NCBI RefSeq assembly: GCF_003984645.1
Contig: NZ_RWKI01000001.1
Span: 186,001-250,000, forward strand
Direction of reading: 5' to 3'
DNA: 64,000 nt
Origin: Variovorax sp. MHTC-1
GTDB taxonomy: Bacteria > Pseudomonadota > Gammaproteobacteria > Burkholderiales > Burkholderiaceae_C
Under the pieces are notes generated by a model that worked only from the letters and a program-made list of their open reading frames with translations, did not search any database and was not told the DNA's origin. Shown here one piece after another: positions 10,996 through 19,522 of this stretch (position 1 is the first letter of the stretch; each line of letters starts with the position of its first letter). The translations under genes were made by a program, and so were the position numbers.

Positions 10996-11379
10996 TCAGC
11001 CCTGCGTCCTTTCCTCGATCGCGTCGACGCGGTCGGGATAGAAGGCGAGGTGGTCCTTGATCTGCTCGACCGACTCGTAGGGCTGCTCGTAGGTCCACAC
11101 GGCGTTCGCGCCTTTTCCGCCGGCCGAGGGAATGCTGTAGTACGCGCAGTCGCCCTTGAAGGGGCAGTAGGTGGCATGCTCGGTGCGCGCGAGCAGCGAC
11201 ATGTCCACGTCCTTGCGCGGGATGTACTGCACGGCAGGGTAGCTCGCTTCGCGCAGCGTCAACGCTGCGCGCGTGTCGGCGATGACGCGGCCTGCGGCCT
11301 TCACGACCACGCGCGCGGGGTTCGCGGCAATGGTGATCGGATGGTCCGGGCCGGGAATCTTCACGGGTTTTTCCTGCAT
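10996..11379 (-). CDS. DUF427 domain-containing protein
   Basis: A 127-residue protein of the DUF427 family. The typical core is visible: GRVIADTRAALTLREA, YIPRKDVDMSLL, and the TYCPFKGDCAYYS segment with two cysteines. The start at 11,379 (MQEKPVKIPGPDHPI) gives the normal family N-terminus; longer upstream frames have unrelated composition. The function of the family is unknown. It converges with the SDR gene. Confidence 0.87.
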   Translation of the reverse strand: MQEKPVKIPGPDHPITIAANPARVVVKAAGRVIADTRAALTLREASYPAVQYIPRKDVDMSLLARTEHATYCPFKGDCAYYSIPSAGGKGANAVWTYEQPYESVEQIKDHLAFYPDRVDAIEERTQG

Positions 11380-11707
11380 GTGTCTGTCCCTCGTTGAACG
11401 GCGGCGGCCAGGGTATGGGCGATCGGATGACACTTCCTGCTTGTCAAGTGTTCCACTGCTGCTTCCGGAGGCAATCCGGGCGCAGGCCTTGCGGGGCAAC
11501 GATCTAAAAAGTTCCCAGTGCAGTTTTCCACAAGCTTGTCCACGGGCGCGGGGGACATGTTGGACCGCCGGAAGGCCGCGGGATGTTTTCCTACACCTTT
11601 CCCAAGAGCTTCGGCACAGAGTTGCGGGGACTTGAAACCGGCGTCGAAGCCGGCTTATACTGAACCAGCAGGTTCTGTGTTTCATCCCAACCCCAAGGAG
11701 ATTTCGA
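11380..11707. promoter_or_regulatory. 328-bp divergent intergenic region with sigma70-like promoter
   Basis: Non-coding stretch between the divergent DUF427 and DUF1428 genes. A good promoter toward DUF1428 is visible: TTGAAA at 11,632-11,637, an 18-base spacer and TATACT at 11,656-11,661, 46 bp before the start codon. The spacer contains a short dyad (CCGGC...GCCGG). An AAGGAG ribosome site is at about 11,695-11,700. I see no gene or mobile element in the rest. Confidence 0.6.
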
Positions 11708-12067
11708 ATGTCCTATGTCGATGGATACGTCCTTCCCGTTCCCAAGAGCAATATCGAGAAGTACCGCGAGATCGCGACCAAGGCAGGAAAGATCTGGCGC
11801 GAGCATGGCGCCCTCGAATACCGCGAATGCGTGGCCGACGATGTGAAGTCCGGTGAAGTCACGTCATTTCCGCAGGCCGTGAAACTGAAGGACGACGAGA
11901 CCGTGATCTTTTCGTACATCGTGTTCGAGTCGCGCCAGCATCGCGACGAAGTCAACGCCAAGGTAATGAGCGATCCGCGCCTGAACGACATGATGGATCC
12001 CAAGAGCATGCCCTTCGACGGCAAGCGCATGTTCTGGGGCGGCTTCAGCCCGATCGTCGAGCTTTGA
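11708..12067 (+). CDS. DUF1428 domain-containing protein
   Basis: A 119-residue protein of the DUF1428 (YbaA-like, ferredoxin-fold) family. Family signatures are the opening MSYVDGYVLPVPKSN, the EYRECVADD strand and the MPFDGKRMFWGGF ending. Its function is unknown. It is monocistronic behind a good sigma70-like promoter and converges with the LysR gene, overlapping that gene's 3' end by 23 bp. Confidence 0.9.
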   Translation: MSYVDGYVLPVPKSNIEKYREIATKAGKIWREHGALEYRECVADDVKSGEVTSFPQAVKLKDDETVIFSYIVFESRQHRDEVNAKVMSDPRLNDMMDPKSMPFDGKRMFWGGFSPIVEL

Positions 12068-12989
12068 GTCCGGCCTGGCCGGCGATCCACTGCCACACAG
12101 CGCGGACCGCCGGTTCACGCTCGCGGCCTTCGGCGGCTGCGAGGAAATAGCTGCCGGTGGCGAGCGCGGGCCCGAAGGGCTGCAGCAGCGCGCCGCTTCG
12201 CAACTCCTCTGCACACAGCGTGAGGCTCAGCAGGGCCACGCCGTGGCCCGCCAGCGTGGCGAGCAGCGCGTGCGTTTCGTCGGAAAACGAGAGGCCCGAG
12301 CCGGCGCGTGTCGTGCGCGACTTGCTCGCGGCGATACCGGCCGCCTCGAACCAGCGCGGCCACACCGCCGGCGCGCGCGCCTGCGGCTGCCAGTCGCAGT
12401 GGATCAGCCGGTGCTTCGGCAACTCCTGCACGCGCTTCAGTCCGAGCAGGGGACTGCACACCGGCGCATAGCGCTCGGGCATCAGCTCTATCGTCGCCAG
12501 GCCCGGCCAGCCGCCGCTGCCGGACCGGATCGCGAGATCGGCATCGCCGCGCGCAAGATCGACCAGCAGATCGCTCGCGTGCAAGCGCAGTTCGATGCCG
12601 GGGCAGGCGGCGCGAAAGGCCGCCATGCGCGGCAGCACCCACTTGGCCGCGAAAGCGGTGTTGGTCGTGAGCGTGACCGTGTCGCCTGCAGCGCGGTCGC
12701 GCAGCGCATGCACGCCGGCCTCGAGCGTGTCGAAGCCTTCGCGCAGCGCATGGAACAGGCGCAGCCCGGCCGGCGTGAGCGCCAGTTGGCGCGTGAGCCT
12801 GCGAAACAGCGGCTGGCCCAGGGCGCTCTCGAGTCCGCGCACCTGGTGGCTGATGGCGGTGGGCGTGACCGAGAGCTCGGCCGCCGCGCGCTGAAAGCTC
12901 AGGTGCGCCGCGGCCGCCTCGAAGGCGCGCAGCGACGACAGCGGCGGCAGCCGCCGCGCTCGCCGCACAGGTGAAACCAACTCATTCAT
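12045..12989 (-). CDS. LysR family transcriptional regulator (GcvA-like)
   Basis: LysR-type regulator, 314 aa from the ATG at 12,989 (MNELVSPVRRARRLPPLSSL). The winged-helix domain occupies about residues 15-75 (LRAFEAAAAHLSFQRAAAEL, TPTAISHQVRGLE); the rest is the periplasmic-binding-like effector domain. The pattern LPPLSSLRAFEAAA resembles GcvA-type members. It is divergent from the azoreductase/RidA pair, 88 bp away, and probably regulates those genes, the normal arrangement for LysR proteins. Confidence 0.9.
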   Translation of the reverse strand: MNELVSPVRRARRLPPLSSLRAFEAAAAHLSFQRAAAELSVTPTAISHQVRGLESALGQPLFRRLTRQLALTPAGLRLFHALREGFDTLEAGVHALRDRAAGDTVTLTTNTAFAAKWVLPRMAAFRAACPGIELRLHASDLLVDLARGDADLAIRSGSGGWPGLATIELMPERYAPVCSPLLGLKRVQELPKHRLIHCDWQPQARAPAVWPRWFEAAGIAASKSRTTRAGSGLSFSDETHALLATLAGHGVALLSLTLCAEELRSGALLQPFGPALATGSYFLAAAEGREREPAVRAVWQWIAGQAGLKARRSG

Positions 12990-13077
12990 CTGGAAGAAAT
13001 CATCGTTTGTGGAAAGGGCTGCGCAACCATAGATTGAATACTTCGATTCATCCATAGCACCAAGGAAAAACCCTTTC

Positions 13078-13776
13078 ATGACCACGCTTCTGCACATCGA
13101 CGCCAGTGCGCGGCCGGGCCGCTCCGGCATCGATCCCCATGGTTCCCACACCCGCAGGCTCTCGGCGCGCTTCGTCGAACGCTGGCACGCGGCGCGGCCT
13201 GCGGACCGCATCGATCACCTCGATGTGGGCCAGTCGCCGCCCGCGCATGTCACGGGTCCCTGGATCCATGCCGCGTTCACGCCGGCGGCCGCGCGCGAGC
13301 CGTGGATGCACGAAGTGCTTGCGGAGAGCGATCGTCTGGTCGACCAGCTCATCGCCGCCGACCTCATCGTGGTCGGCCTGCCGATGTACAACTTCGGCGT
13401 GCCGGCGCAGTTCAAGGCCTACATCGACAACATCGTGCGCGTGGGCCGCACCTTCGGCTTCGACCGCGCGCGCGGCGAGGTGCCTTACTGGCCCCTGTTG
13501 GCCGATGCGGGCAAGCGGCTGGTGCTGCTGGGCTCGCGCGGCGATTTCGGCTACGGCCGAGGCCAGCGCATCGCGCACCTCAACCATACGGAGGCCAGCG
13601 TGCGCTCGGTGTTCGGCTACATCGGCATCCGCGAGGTACACGAAGTGGCCGTCGAGTACGACGAGTTCGGCGGCGAGCAGCTGGCACGATCGCTCGCCGA
13701 GGCCGATCTCGCCGTCGATCGCCTGGTCGGCAAGCTCTCGGCCCATTCCGATCAACTACTCATGGAAAACGCATGA
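13078..13776 (+). CDS. FMN-dependent NADH-azoreductase / NAD(P)H dehydrogenase
   Basis: Flavodoxin-fold quinone or azo reductase, 232 aa, of the AzoR family. Features are the FMN-binding N-terminus [10 protein letters not shown], the [16 protein letters not shown] motif and [11 protein letters not shown]. It reduces quinones or azo compounds with NAD(P)H. It is divergent from the LysR regulator and coupled (ATGA overlap) to the RidA gene, suggesting a two-gene unit under LysR control. Confidence 0.9.
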   Translation: MTTLLHIDASARPGRSGIDPHGSHTRRLSARFVERWHAARPADRIDHLDVGQSPPAHVTGPWIHAAFTPAAAREPWMHEVLAESDRLVDQLIAADLIVVGLPMYNFGVPAQFKAYIDNIVRVGRTFGFDRARGEVPYWPLLADAGKRLVLLGSRGDFGYGRGQRIAHLNHTEASVRSVFGYIGIREVHEVAVEYDEFGGEQLARSLAEADLAVDRLVGKLSAHSDQLLMENA

Positions 13777-14180
13777 CCACCATTCAGCTCATCAACCCGC
13801 CCGGCCTCTACGACCCGGCACCCAACGGCTATTCGCACCTGGCGATCGTCCCGCCCGGAAGCCGGCTCGTGCTCGTTGCGGGGCAGGGCGGCGAAACGGC
13901 CGAGGGCAGCTTGCCGCCCGACTATCCATCGCAGGTGCGCCAGGCCCTTTCCAACATGCGCGTGGCGCTCGCGGCGGCCGGTGCCGAGGTCACGCACGTC
14001 GCGAGACTGCTGGTGCTGGTGGTCGATCACACCGAGGAGCGGCTTCACGTGTTCGGTGCCGAGCTCGATCGCGTCTGGGGCGATGCACCCAAGCCGGCGT
14101 GCACGCTCGTTCCGGTGCCGCGCCTGGCGCTCGACGGCATGCTGTTCGAGATCGAGGCCACGGCGGTGGTGCCAGCCTAG
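13773..14180 (+). CDS. RidA family protein
   Basis: RidA/YjgF-type protein, 135 aa, a trimeric fold that deaminates reactive enamine or imine intermediates in the best-studied members. The ATG overlaps the azoreductase stop. The core is recognisable ([22 protein letters not shown], the C-terminal [13 protein letters not shown]). The usual catalytic arginine is not clearly identifiable by eye, so deaminase activity is uncertain. The stop codon TAG is the edge of the miniature inverted-repeat element, so the last codons may have been set by its insertion. Confidence 0.88.
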   Translation: MTTIQLINPPGLYDPAPNGYSHLAIVPPGSRLVLVAGQGGETAEGSLPPDYPSQVRQALSNMRVALAAAGAEVTHVARLLVLVVDHTEERLHVFGAELDRVWGDAPKPACTLVPVPRLALDGMLFEIEATAVVPA

Positions 14181-14448
14181 GGCCTGTTAACGCTATTTGC
14201 GGGGTCGCGAAGGCCTGCCAGGGCGGGCCAATCAAGGCGCGCGACGCCGTGCGTGCGTCGGCACGCACAAGGAGCGCAACGCCGAGTGGCGCGCCCTGGC
14301 AGGCCTTCCCTCCGGGTTGCCCAGCCAAGGGGCCGTCTGCGGCGTTGCCCGCGCTTGCAAGGCGCAAGCCTTGCCGCGCGCGGGCGCCTTGCATCCAGCC
14401 CCTTGGCTGGGCAACGCGATCCCCGCAAATAGCGTTAACAGGCCCTAG
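14177..14448. mobile_element. 272-bp miniature inverted-repeat element (MITE-like)
   Basis: Non-coding element bounded by perfect 28-bp terminal inverted repeats (14,177-14,204 and 14,421-14,448), each beginning CTAGGGCCTGTTAACG. Inside are two further perfect stems: 17 bp (14,209-14,225 with 14,292-14,308) and 18 bp (14,316-14,333 with 14,398-14,415). A small hairpin (GTGCGTGC/GCACGCAC) sits within the first arm. Folded, this makes a long stem with two side arms. No transposase is encoded, so any movement would need one in trans. A collapsed remnant with the same ends lies at 55,633-55,656. Confidence 0.75.
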
Positions 14449-14611
14449 CCTGTACCGTTGTGGGCCGCGCAGCTGCGCCAGCAAGCTCGCGGGCTCGGCC
14501 AGGTCAACGCATCGGCCAAGAGCACGCGCTGCGCCGACGCTATCGCGCCGATGCGGAGGGCGCCGCCGCGCGCTAGGATCACGCATCTTCATCCACGCAG
14601 AGCCCTCCGCC

Positions 14612-15055
14612 ATGCTGACTCCTACAACCAACCCGGCCATGATGTCCCCGTTCCACCTGGCCTTCCCGGTGCACGACATCGCGCTGGCCCGCAAGTTCTA
14701 CGGCGAGCTGCTGGGCTGCCCCGAAGGCCGCAGCGCGGACGACTGGGTCGACTTCAACTTCTACGGCCATCAGATCGTGGCCCACCTCGCGCCCGGCGAG
14801 ACGGGCGTGGCGCAGCGCAACGCAGTCGACGGCCATGGCGTGCCGGTGCGCCACTTCGGCATCGTGCTGCCGATGGCCGAATGGGAAGCGATGGCGGCTC
14901 GTCTGAGGGCGCAGGACGTCGAGTTCGTGATCGAGCCGTACATCCGCTTCAAGGGCGAGCCCGGCGAGCAGGCCACGATGTTCTTCCTCGATCCCTCCGG
15001 CAATGCGCTGGAGGTCAAGGCCTTCGCCGACATCGAGATGCTCTTCGCCAGGTGA
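14612..15055 (+). CDS. VOC family protein (glyoxalase/dioxygenase fold)
   Basis: Vicinal-oxygen-chelate protein, 147 aa from ATG 14,612; ATGs at 14,639 and 14,642 are alternatives that remove nine or ten non-conserved residues. The pattern [20 protein letters not shown] is a typical VOC start, and the [15 protein letters not shown] ending carries the metal-ligand glutamate. Members include glyoxalases, dioxygenases and fosfomycin-type resistance enzymes; the reaction here is unknown. It stands alone after the miniature element and converges with sctR. Confidence 0.87.
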   Translation: MLTPTTNPAMMSPFHLAFPVHDIALARKFYGELLGCPEGRSADDWVDFNFYGHQIVAHLAPGETGVAQRNAVDGHGVPVRHFGIVLPMAEWEAMAARLRAQDVEFVIEPYIRFKGEPGEQATMFFLDPSGNALEVKAFADIEMLFAR

Positions 15056-15085
15056 CGCCCACCTTTTTGCAGAGCGAGAACGGCC

Positions 15086-15745
15086 TCAGCGGTACGACAG
15101 CACCAGCCCGTGCACCAGCCGCGTCCAGCCGTCCAGCATCACGAACAGCAGCAGCTTGAAGGGCAGGGAGATGGTGGTCGGCGCGATCATCGACATGCCG
15201 AGCGCGAGCAGGACGGTGGCGACGATCAGGTCCACCACCACGAACACCAGGTAGATGATGAAGCCGATCTGGAAGGCTCGCGTCAGCTCGCTGAGCGTGA
15301 AGCTGGGCACCAGCACCATGAAGTCGTCGGCCTGCAGCCGCTCCGCGCGCGCCTTCGGCCAGATGTTGGAGGCCGACTTCAGGAAGAACTGCCGCTCGCG
15401 CTCGTGCGTGTGCTTCTGCAGAAACTCCTTCAGCGGTGCCTTGGCGGCATCGATCACCGCGACGATGTCGTTCAGCCCTTCGCCCTTGGCGCCGAAGCTG
15501 CGGCTCTTCAGGGCGTCACCGACGTCCATGCCCACCGGCGCCATGATGTAGACCGACAGGATGATCGCGATGCCGTTGAGCACCATGTTGGGCGGCGTCT
15601 GCTGCAGGCCCAGCGCCGTGCGCAGCAGGCCGAAGACGATGACCAGCTTGGTATAGCTGGTCACCATCAGCGCCACGAAGGGCGCGACGCCGAACGCGAC
15701 GATCAGCGCGACGAGCGTGAGAGGTTCGGGGAGTCCGCCTTGCAT
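15086..15745 (-). CDS. sctR: Type III secretion export gate protein SctR
   Basis: SctR (HrcR/YscR, FliP family), 219 aa, a core inner-membrane subunit of the export gate that assembles with SctS and SctT. The start at 15,745 (MQGGLPEPLTLV) removes an unrelated extension. Signature segments are TSYTKLVIVFGLLRTALGLQ, PPNMVLNGIAIILS and LVPSFTLSELTRAFQIGF, with about four hydrophobic helices. It follows sctQ by 25 bp on the minus strand, divergent from the rest of the cluster. Confidence 0.95.
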   Translation of the reverse strand: MQGGLPEPLTLVALIVAFGVAPFVALMVTSYTKLVIVFGLLRTALGLQQTPPNMVLNGIAIILSVYIMAPVGMDVGDALKSRSFGAKGEGLNDIVAVIDAAKAPLKEFLQKHTHERERQFFLKSASNIWPKARAERLQADDFMVLVPSFTLSELTRAFQIGFIIYLVFVVVDLIVATVLLALGMSMIAPTTISLPFKLLLFVMLDGWTRLVHGLVLSYR

Positions 15746-15770
15746 CGGGGTCGCCTGTGGTGTGCGCTCT

Positions 15771-16853
15771 TCAGACTTCGCCGGGCGCGAACTCCGACAC
15801 ACGCACGCCGAGGCGGTCGCCCACCGCGACCAGGTAGCCCTTGCCCAGCACGTTGCCGTGCGCGAGGATGCGCACCGGGCTGCGGTTGAGCGGCTGACCG
15901 AGGTCGAACACGTGGCCGGCGCGGATGCTCTTCAGTTCCCCGAGCGTGAGCGACAGGTCGCCGACTTCGAAGCGAAGCGTCACCTCCAGCGCATCGAGCC
16001 GATCGATCGGGAGGTTGACGCTGGCGTCGGCGTCCTGGGATTGGGCTGCGGGGTCTTGCTTCATGGCGCTGTCGATGGATTGCTGAACGGTGATCCGGGA
16101 GCCTTCGGCGAAGGCGAAGAGACGAAAGCCCGAGGGGCCGCCGAGTTCGGCGCTGACGACGATCGCCGCGCCGGAGGAACTCCATTGCTCGATGCCGATG
16201 ATGTCGCCTGCCCGGATGCTCGTGATCTCGCGCAGCTGGATCGGCGTGCTGCCGATCGTGAAGCCGAGCGGCAGGCGCAGCGTGTCGAAGGAGTGCGTCG
16301 CTCGCAGGACGCGCGGCATGGTGCCGGCCGGCACGAGTGCATCGAAAACGGCGTCGTCCTCGAACTGCACGAAGCCGCGCAGCGTCGCGCCCTCATCGGC
16401 GGCCGTGGCGACGAAGAAGGCCGCGCGTTCGGGATCGCCCGGCACCGTGTCCCGGGCTTCGGCCTCGGGCGGCTGCCATTCGAAATGCAGTCGCAGCGCC
16501 TTCTCGAGCGCGTCGACGATCGGATGCAGCGCGTCGGCCAGCAGGATGTAGCGCAGATCGCGCGGCAGCAGGTCGCTGCGGCGCTCGCCGAGCAGCGCCT
16601 GCGTGCTGGGCGCGTCCAGCGCGAGGTGGCCGACTTGCGTTCCCATCCTGAATCGATAGCTCTCTCGCGCGCCGTGGCCGATGACAGGGTCGTGGATCCA
16701 CTGAAGGCGATAGCCGACGTTGCGCAATACCAATTCCCGCGGCCGCGCGCTGTCGTAGAGCCGATTGAGCGCGTGCACGCAGGCAACCGTTGCGCGAGGC
16801 AGCGCAGGCGCGTCGCCGAGCTCCGTCGCCGCGTCCTCAGCCCGCGTCGGCAT
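15771..16853 (-). CDS. sctQ: Type III secretion cytoplasmic ring protein SctQ
   Basis: SctQ (HrcQ/YscQ, FliN/FliM family), 360 aa, the main protein of the cytosolic sorting platform. The C-terminal SpoA domain is clear (about residues 285-355: LEVTLRFEVGDLSLTLGELK, then NVLGKGYLVAVGDRLGVRV). The upstream part is the variable FliM-like region with a second SpoA-like stretch around 205-260. It is a single full-length protein rather than split as in some Hrp systems. It starts the leftward sctQ-sctR unit. Confidence 0.92.
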   Translation of the reverse strand: MPTRAEDAATELGDAPALPRATVACVHALNRLYDSARPRELVLRNVGYRLQWIHDPVIGHGARESYRFRMGTQVGHLALDAPSTQALLGERRSDLLPRDLRYILLADALHPIVDALEKALRLHFEWQPPEAEARDTVPGDPERAAFFVATAADEGATLRGFVQFEDDAVFDALVPAGTMPRVLRATHSFDTLRLPLGFTIGSTPIQLREITSIRAGDIIGIEQWSSSGAAIVVSAELGGPSGFRLFAFAEGSRITVQQSIDSAMKQDPAAQSQDADASVNLPIDRLDALEVTLRFEVGDLSLTLGELKSIRAGHVFDLGQPLNRSPVRILAHGNVLGKGYLVAVGDRLGVRVSEFAPGEV

Positions 16854-17148
16854 TCACGCTTTCGTTGAACAAATCGCTACGTTCAGTCACTGTCCACATT
16901 CCTCGGCGCCACGCGTATGCAGCCCGCATCGGGAGGCGCAGCTTAGCGAAATGAAGGTATTGCAGGTAGTACGCAAATGCGTAGTGCCCTGCGCGCGACA
17001 GCGCCTTCGCGCCTACGAGAACTCGTGGTTGTCGTGACCGGATCGCGCCGCTTAGAGTGCGTCGCGACGTGAACAAATTCACGTTCGGTTCAGTTTTCGA
17101 AACCTTTCGATTCATAACACCCAAGAACCCCCACGAGGCCCAGCACGC
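16854..17148. promoter_or_regulatory. Divergent sctQ / sctV control region with palindrome
   Basis: A 295-bp intergenic region between the two divergent secretion transcription units. It contains a perfect 7-bp-arm palindrome with a 4-base spacer, ACGTGAA-CAAA-TTCACGT (17,067-17,084), a plausible regulator operator. It is followed by three TTCG tetramers (17,084, 17,096, 17,106). The outer pair is separated by 18 bases, so it does not fit the TTCG-N16-TTCG hrpII box. No PIP box or HrpL-type box is seen. No gene is visible. Confidence 0.5.
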
Positions 17149-19221
17149 ATGGCGAGCCCCGCGCGACCCCTTCGAACGCCCCGCGGCAGCATGCGCGATC
17201 GCCTCGTGAATGCAGGCCGCTACAACGACCTGTTGCTGGCCGGCCTGCTGGTGGTGGTGGTGGCGCTTTTCGTGCTGCCGTTGCCGACGCCGCTCCTGGA
17301 CTTTCTCATCGCGTGCAATCTGGCGATCAGCCTGGTGCTGCTGATCGTGGCGATGTACGTGCCCTCGGCGCTGTCGCTCTCGACTTTTCCCTCGCTGCTG
17401 CTCTTCACCACGCTGTTCCGGCTCGCGCTCAACATCGCGTCGACCAAGCTGATCCTGCTGCAGGCGAACGCGGGCCACATCATCGACACCTTCGGCAAGC
17501 TGATCGTGGGCAACAACGTGGTGGTCGGCGGCGTCGTGTTTCTCATCATCGCGATCGTGCAGTTCATCGTGATCGCGAAGGGCTCGGAGCGCGTAGCCGA
17601 GGTCGCGGCGCGCTTCGCCCTCGATGCGATGCCGGGCAAGCAGATGAGCATCGACGCCGACGTGCGCGCCGGCGTGCTGTCTTCCGTGCAGGCGCAGAAG
17701 CGCCGCCAGCTGCTGGAGCAGGAGTCGCAGATGCACGGCGCGATGGACGGCGCGATGAAGTTCGTGAAGGGGGACGCCATCGCGAGCATGGTCATCGCGC
17801 TGATCAACATCCTGGCCGGCATCGCCATCGGCACGCTGATGCACGACATGAGCCTCGGCGGTGCGCTGCAGCGCTACGCCATCCTGACGGTGGGCGACGG
17901 CATGGTCTCCCAGATCCCGTCGCTGCTGGTCTCGATCGCGGCCGGCATCGTCATCACGCGCGTCGGCACGGGCGAACGCCGCGATGCGCAACTGGCCAAC
18001 CAGATCGGCGACCAGCTGATGGCCCATCCGCGCGCGCTGATCATCGCGGGCCTGGCGGTGGCGAGTTTCCTAGTCGTTCCGGGCTTCCCGAAATGGGTGT
18101 TCGGCCTGCTGGCGGCGATCCTGCTGGGCCTGGGGTTCACGATGCGCATGCTGCGCAGGCAGCGCAATACGCCGGACTGGATCTCGCACCGCGAAGGCGT
18201 GGCCTCCGATGAAAGCGAGAGCGACCACGCGATCGCCGCGCCGCTCGCCGTGCGCCTGTCCAGCGGCCTGCGCGGACTGGTGGACCGCCATGTGCTCGAC
18301 AGTCACCTGTCGACGGTGAAGACGGCCGTCGAGAGCGATCTCGGCCCGATCTTTCCGCGCCTGCAGCTCGGCTATTGGGATCTGCCCGCACCCTACGACT
18401 ACCAAGTGCTGGTGCATGACGTCGCGGTGGCGCGCGGCACGCTCAGGCCCGGCTGGCAGATGCTCGATCCTTCGGAAACCGCTGCTGCGCCGGCCGATGC
18501 GGAAGTTGCCGAGCCCTTCGGACCCTTCGCCCGCGTGCTGTGGGTGCCCCGTGCCGATGCGGACTTGAAGACCTGGAACAGCGAAGAGGTCATCGGCCTC
18601 CACGTCGACCACGCGGTGCGCCGCAACGCGCGCGAGCTGATCGGCCTGCAGGAGGTGCAGCGCCTGCTGCACTCGGTGCAGCGCGATGCGCCCGAGCTCG
18701 CGGCCGAGGTCTCGCGCGTGGCCTCTGCGCAGCGCATCGCGGAAGTGCTGCGCCGGCTGCTGCAGGAAGGCATCCCGATCCGCAACCTGCACGCGATCTT
18801 CGAAAGCCTCGCGATCTGGGCCGCCAAGGAGCAGGACTCGATCGCACTCACGGAACTGGTTCGCATCGACCTCGGGCGCTACATCACCAGCCGCTACGTC
18901 GGCGCGAACCGGCAGCTGGAGGCGATCCTCTTCGAGTCCAGCCTGCTGGAGCGCGTGCAGAACGCGGTCGAGAGATCGCCGCGCGGCAACCTCCTGCTCC
19001 TGAGCCCTGCGGTCACGCAGGACATCCGGGAGCAGGTGCGCCGCATCCTCGGCTCCACGGCCAACCGCGTGGTGGCCATCGCCTCGTCGGACGTGCGCCG
19101 CTACGTCAAGACCCTGATCGAACCGGTGGCGCCGACGCTTCCGGTGCTTTCCTACCAGGAAGTCGACGAAGACGTGGCCCTGCAGCCGGTGGGCTGGGTC
19201 ACCAATCCGCAAGCCCATTGA
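17149..19221 (+). CDS. sctV: Type III secretion export gate protein SctV
   Basis: SctV (HrcV/LcrD, FlhA family), 690 aa, the nonameric export gate. The N-terminal half has about eight hydrophobic helices and the FHIPEP-family segment PSLLLFTTLFRLALNIASTK; the C-terminal half is the cytoplasmic substrate/chaperone-docking domain (GLQEVQRLLHSVQRDAPEL and onward). Length is normal. It is the first gene of the long rightward unit, preceded by the divergent control region. Confidence 0.96.
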   Translation: MASPARPLRTPRGSMRDRLVNAGRYNDLLLAGLLVVVVALFVLPLPTPLLDFLIACNLAISLVLLIVAMYVPSALSLSTFPSLLLFTTLFRLALNIASTKLILLQANAGHIIDTFGKLIVGNNVVVGGVVFLIIAIVQFIVIAKGSERVAEVAARFALDAMPGKQMSIDADVRAGVLSSVQAQKRRQLLEQESQMHGAMDGAMKFVKGDAIASMVIALINILAGIAIGTLMHDMSLGGALQRYAILTVGDGMVSQIPSLLVSIAAGIVITRVGTGERRDAQLANQIGDQLMAHPRALIIAGLAVASFLVVPGFPKWVFGLLAAILLGLGFTMRMLRRQRNTPDWISHREGVASDESESDHAIAAPLAVRLSSGLRGLVDRHVLDSHLSTVKTAVESDLGPIFPRLQLGYWDLPAPYDYQVLVHDVAVARGTLRPGWQMLDPSETAAAPADAEVAEPFGPFARVLWVPRADADLKTWNSEEVIGLHVDHAVRRNARELIGLQEVQRLLHSVQRDAPELAAEVSRVASAQRIAEVLRRLLQEGIPIRNLHAIFESLAIWAAKEQDSIALTELVRIDLGRYITSRYVGANRQLEAILFESSLLERVQNAVERSPRGNLLLLSPAVTQDIREQVRRILGSTANRVVAIASSDVRRYVKTLIEPVAPTLPVLSYQEVDEDVALQPVGWVTNPQAH

Positions 19222-19255
19222 CCGATGAATCCCGTCTCTTCCGCCGAATCGCTTC

Positions 19256-19522
19256 ATGACCCCGCAGAACATCCTCGACATCACCCGCGAGGCCTTGATG
19301 CTCGTGCTCTGGATCTCGCTGCCGGTGGTGGTGGTGTCGACCGTCACCGGCCTCGTCGTCGCCGTGCTGCAGGCTGTCACGCAGGTGCAGGACCAGAGCA
19401 TCGGCCAATCGATCCGGCTGATTGCCGTGATGGTCGCGATCATCGTCACCGCGGGCTGGCTGGGCGGCGACATGGTGCGCTTCGCGGAGCGGGCGTTCCA
19501 TACGCTCACGCAGCTGCAATGA
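19256..19522 (+). CDS. sctS: Type III secretion export gate protein SctS
   Basis: SctS (HrcS, FliQ family), 88 aa, with two hydrophobic helices (about residues 15-40 and 52-72) and the conserved QDQSIGQSIRL stretch between them. It forms part of the helical export gate with SctR and SctT. In many clusters sctR and sctS are adjacent; here they are on opposite transcripts. Its stop overlaps the sctC start. Confidence 0.94.
   Translation: MTPQNILDITREALMLVLWISLPVVVVSTVTGLVVAVLQAVTQVQDQSIGQSIRLIAVMVAIIVTAGWLGGDMVRFAERAFHTLTQLQ

Noticed and set aside
11524..11544. Two DnaA-box-like sequences (TTTTCCACA and TTGTCCACG)
   Set aside because: Both deviate from the TTATNCACA consensus, and there is no dnaA, dnaN, AT-rich unwinding region or other origin gene nearby.
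17084..17109. hrpII/PIP-type box upstream of sctV
   Set aside because: The two outer TTCG tetramers are separated by 18 bases, not 16, and TTCGC-N15-TTCGC is absent. No HrpB/HrpX-type regulator is present.
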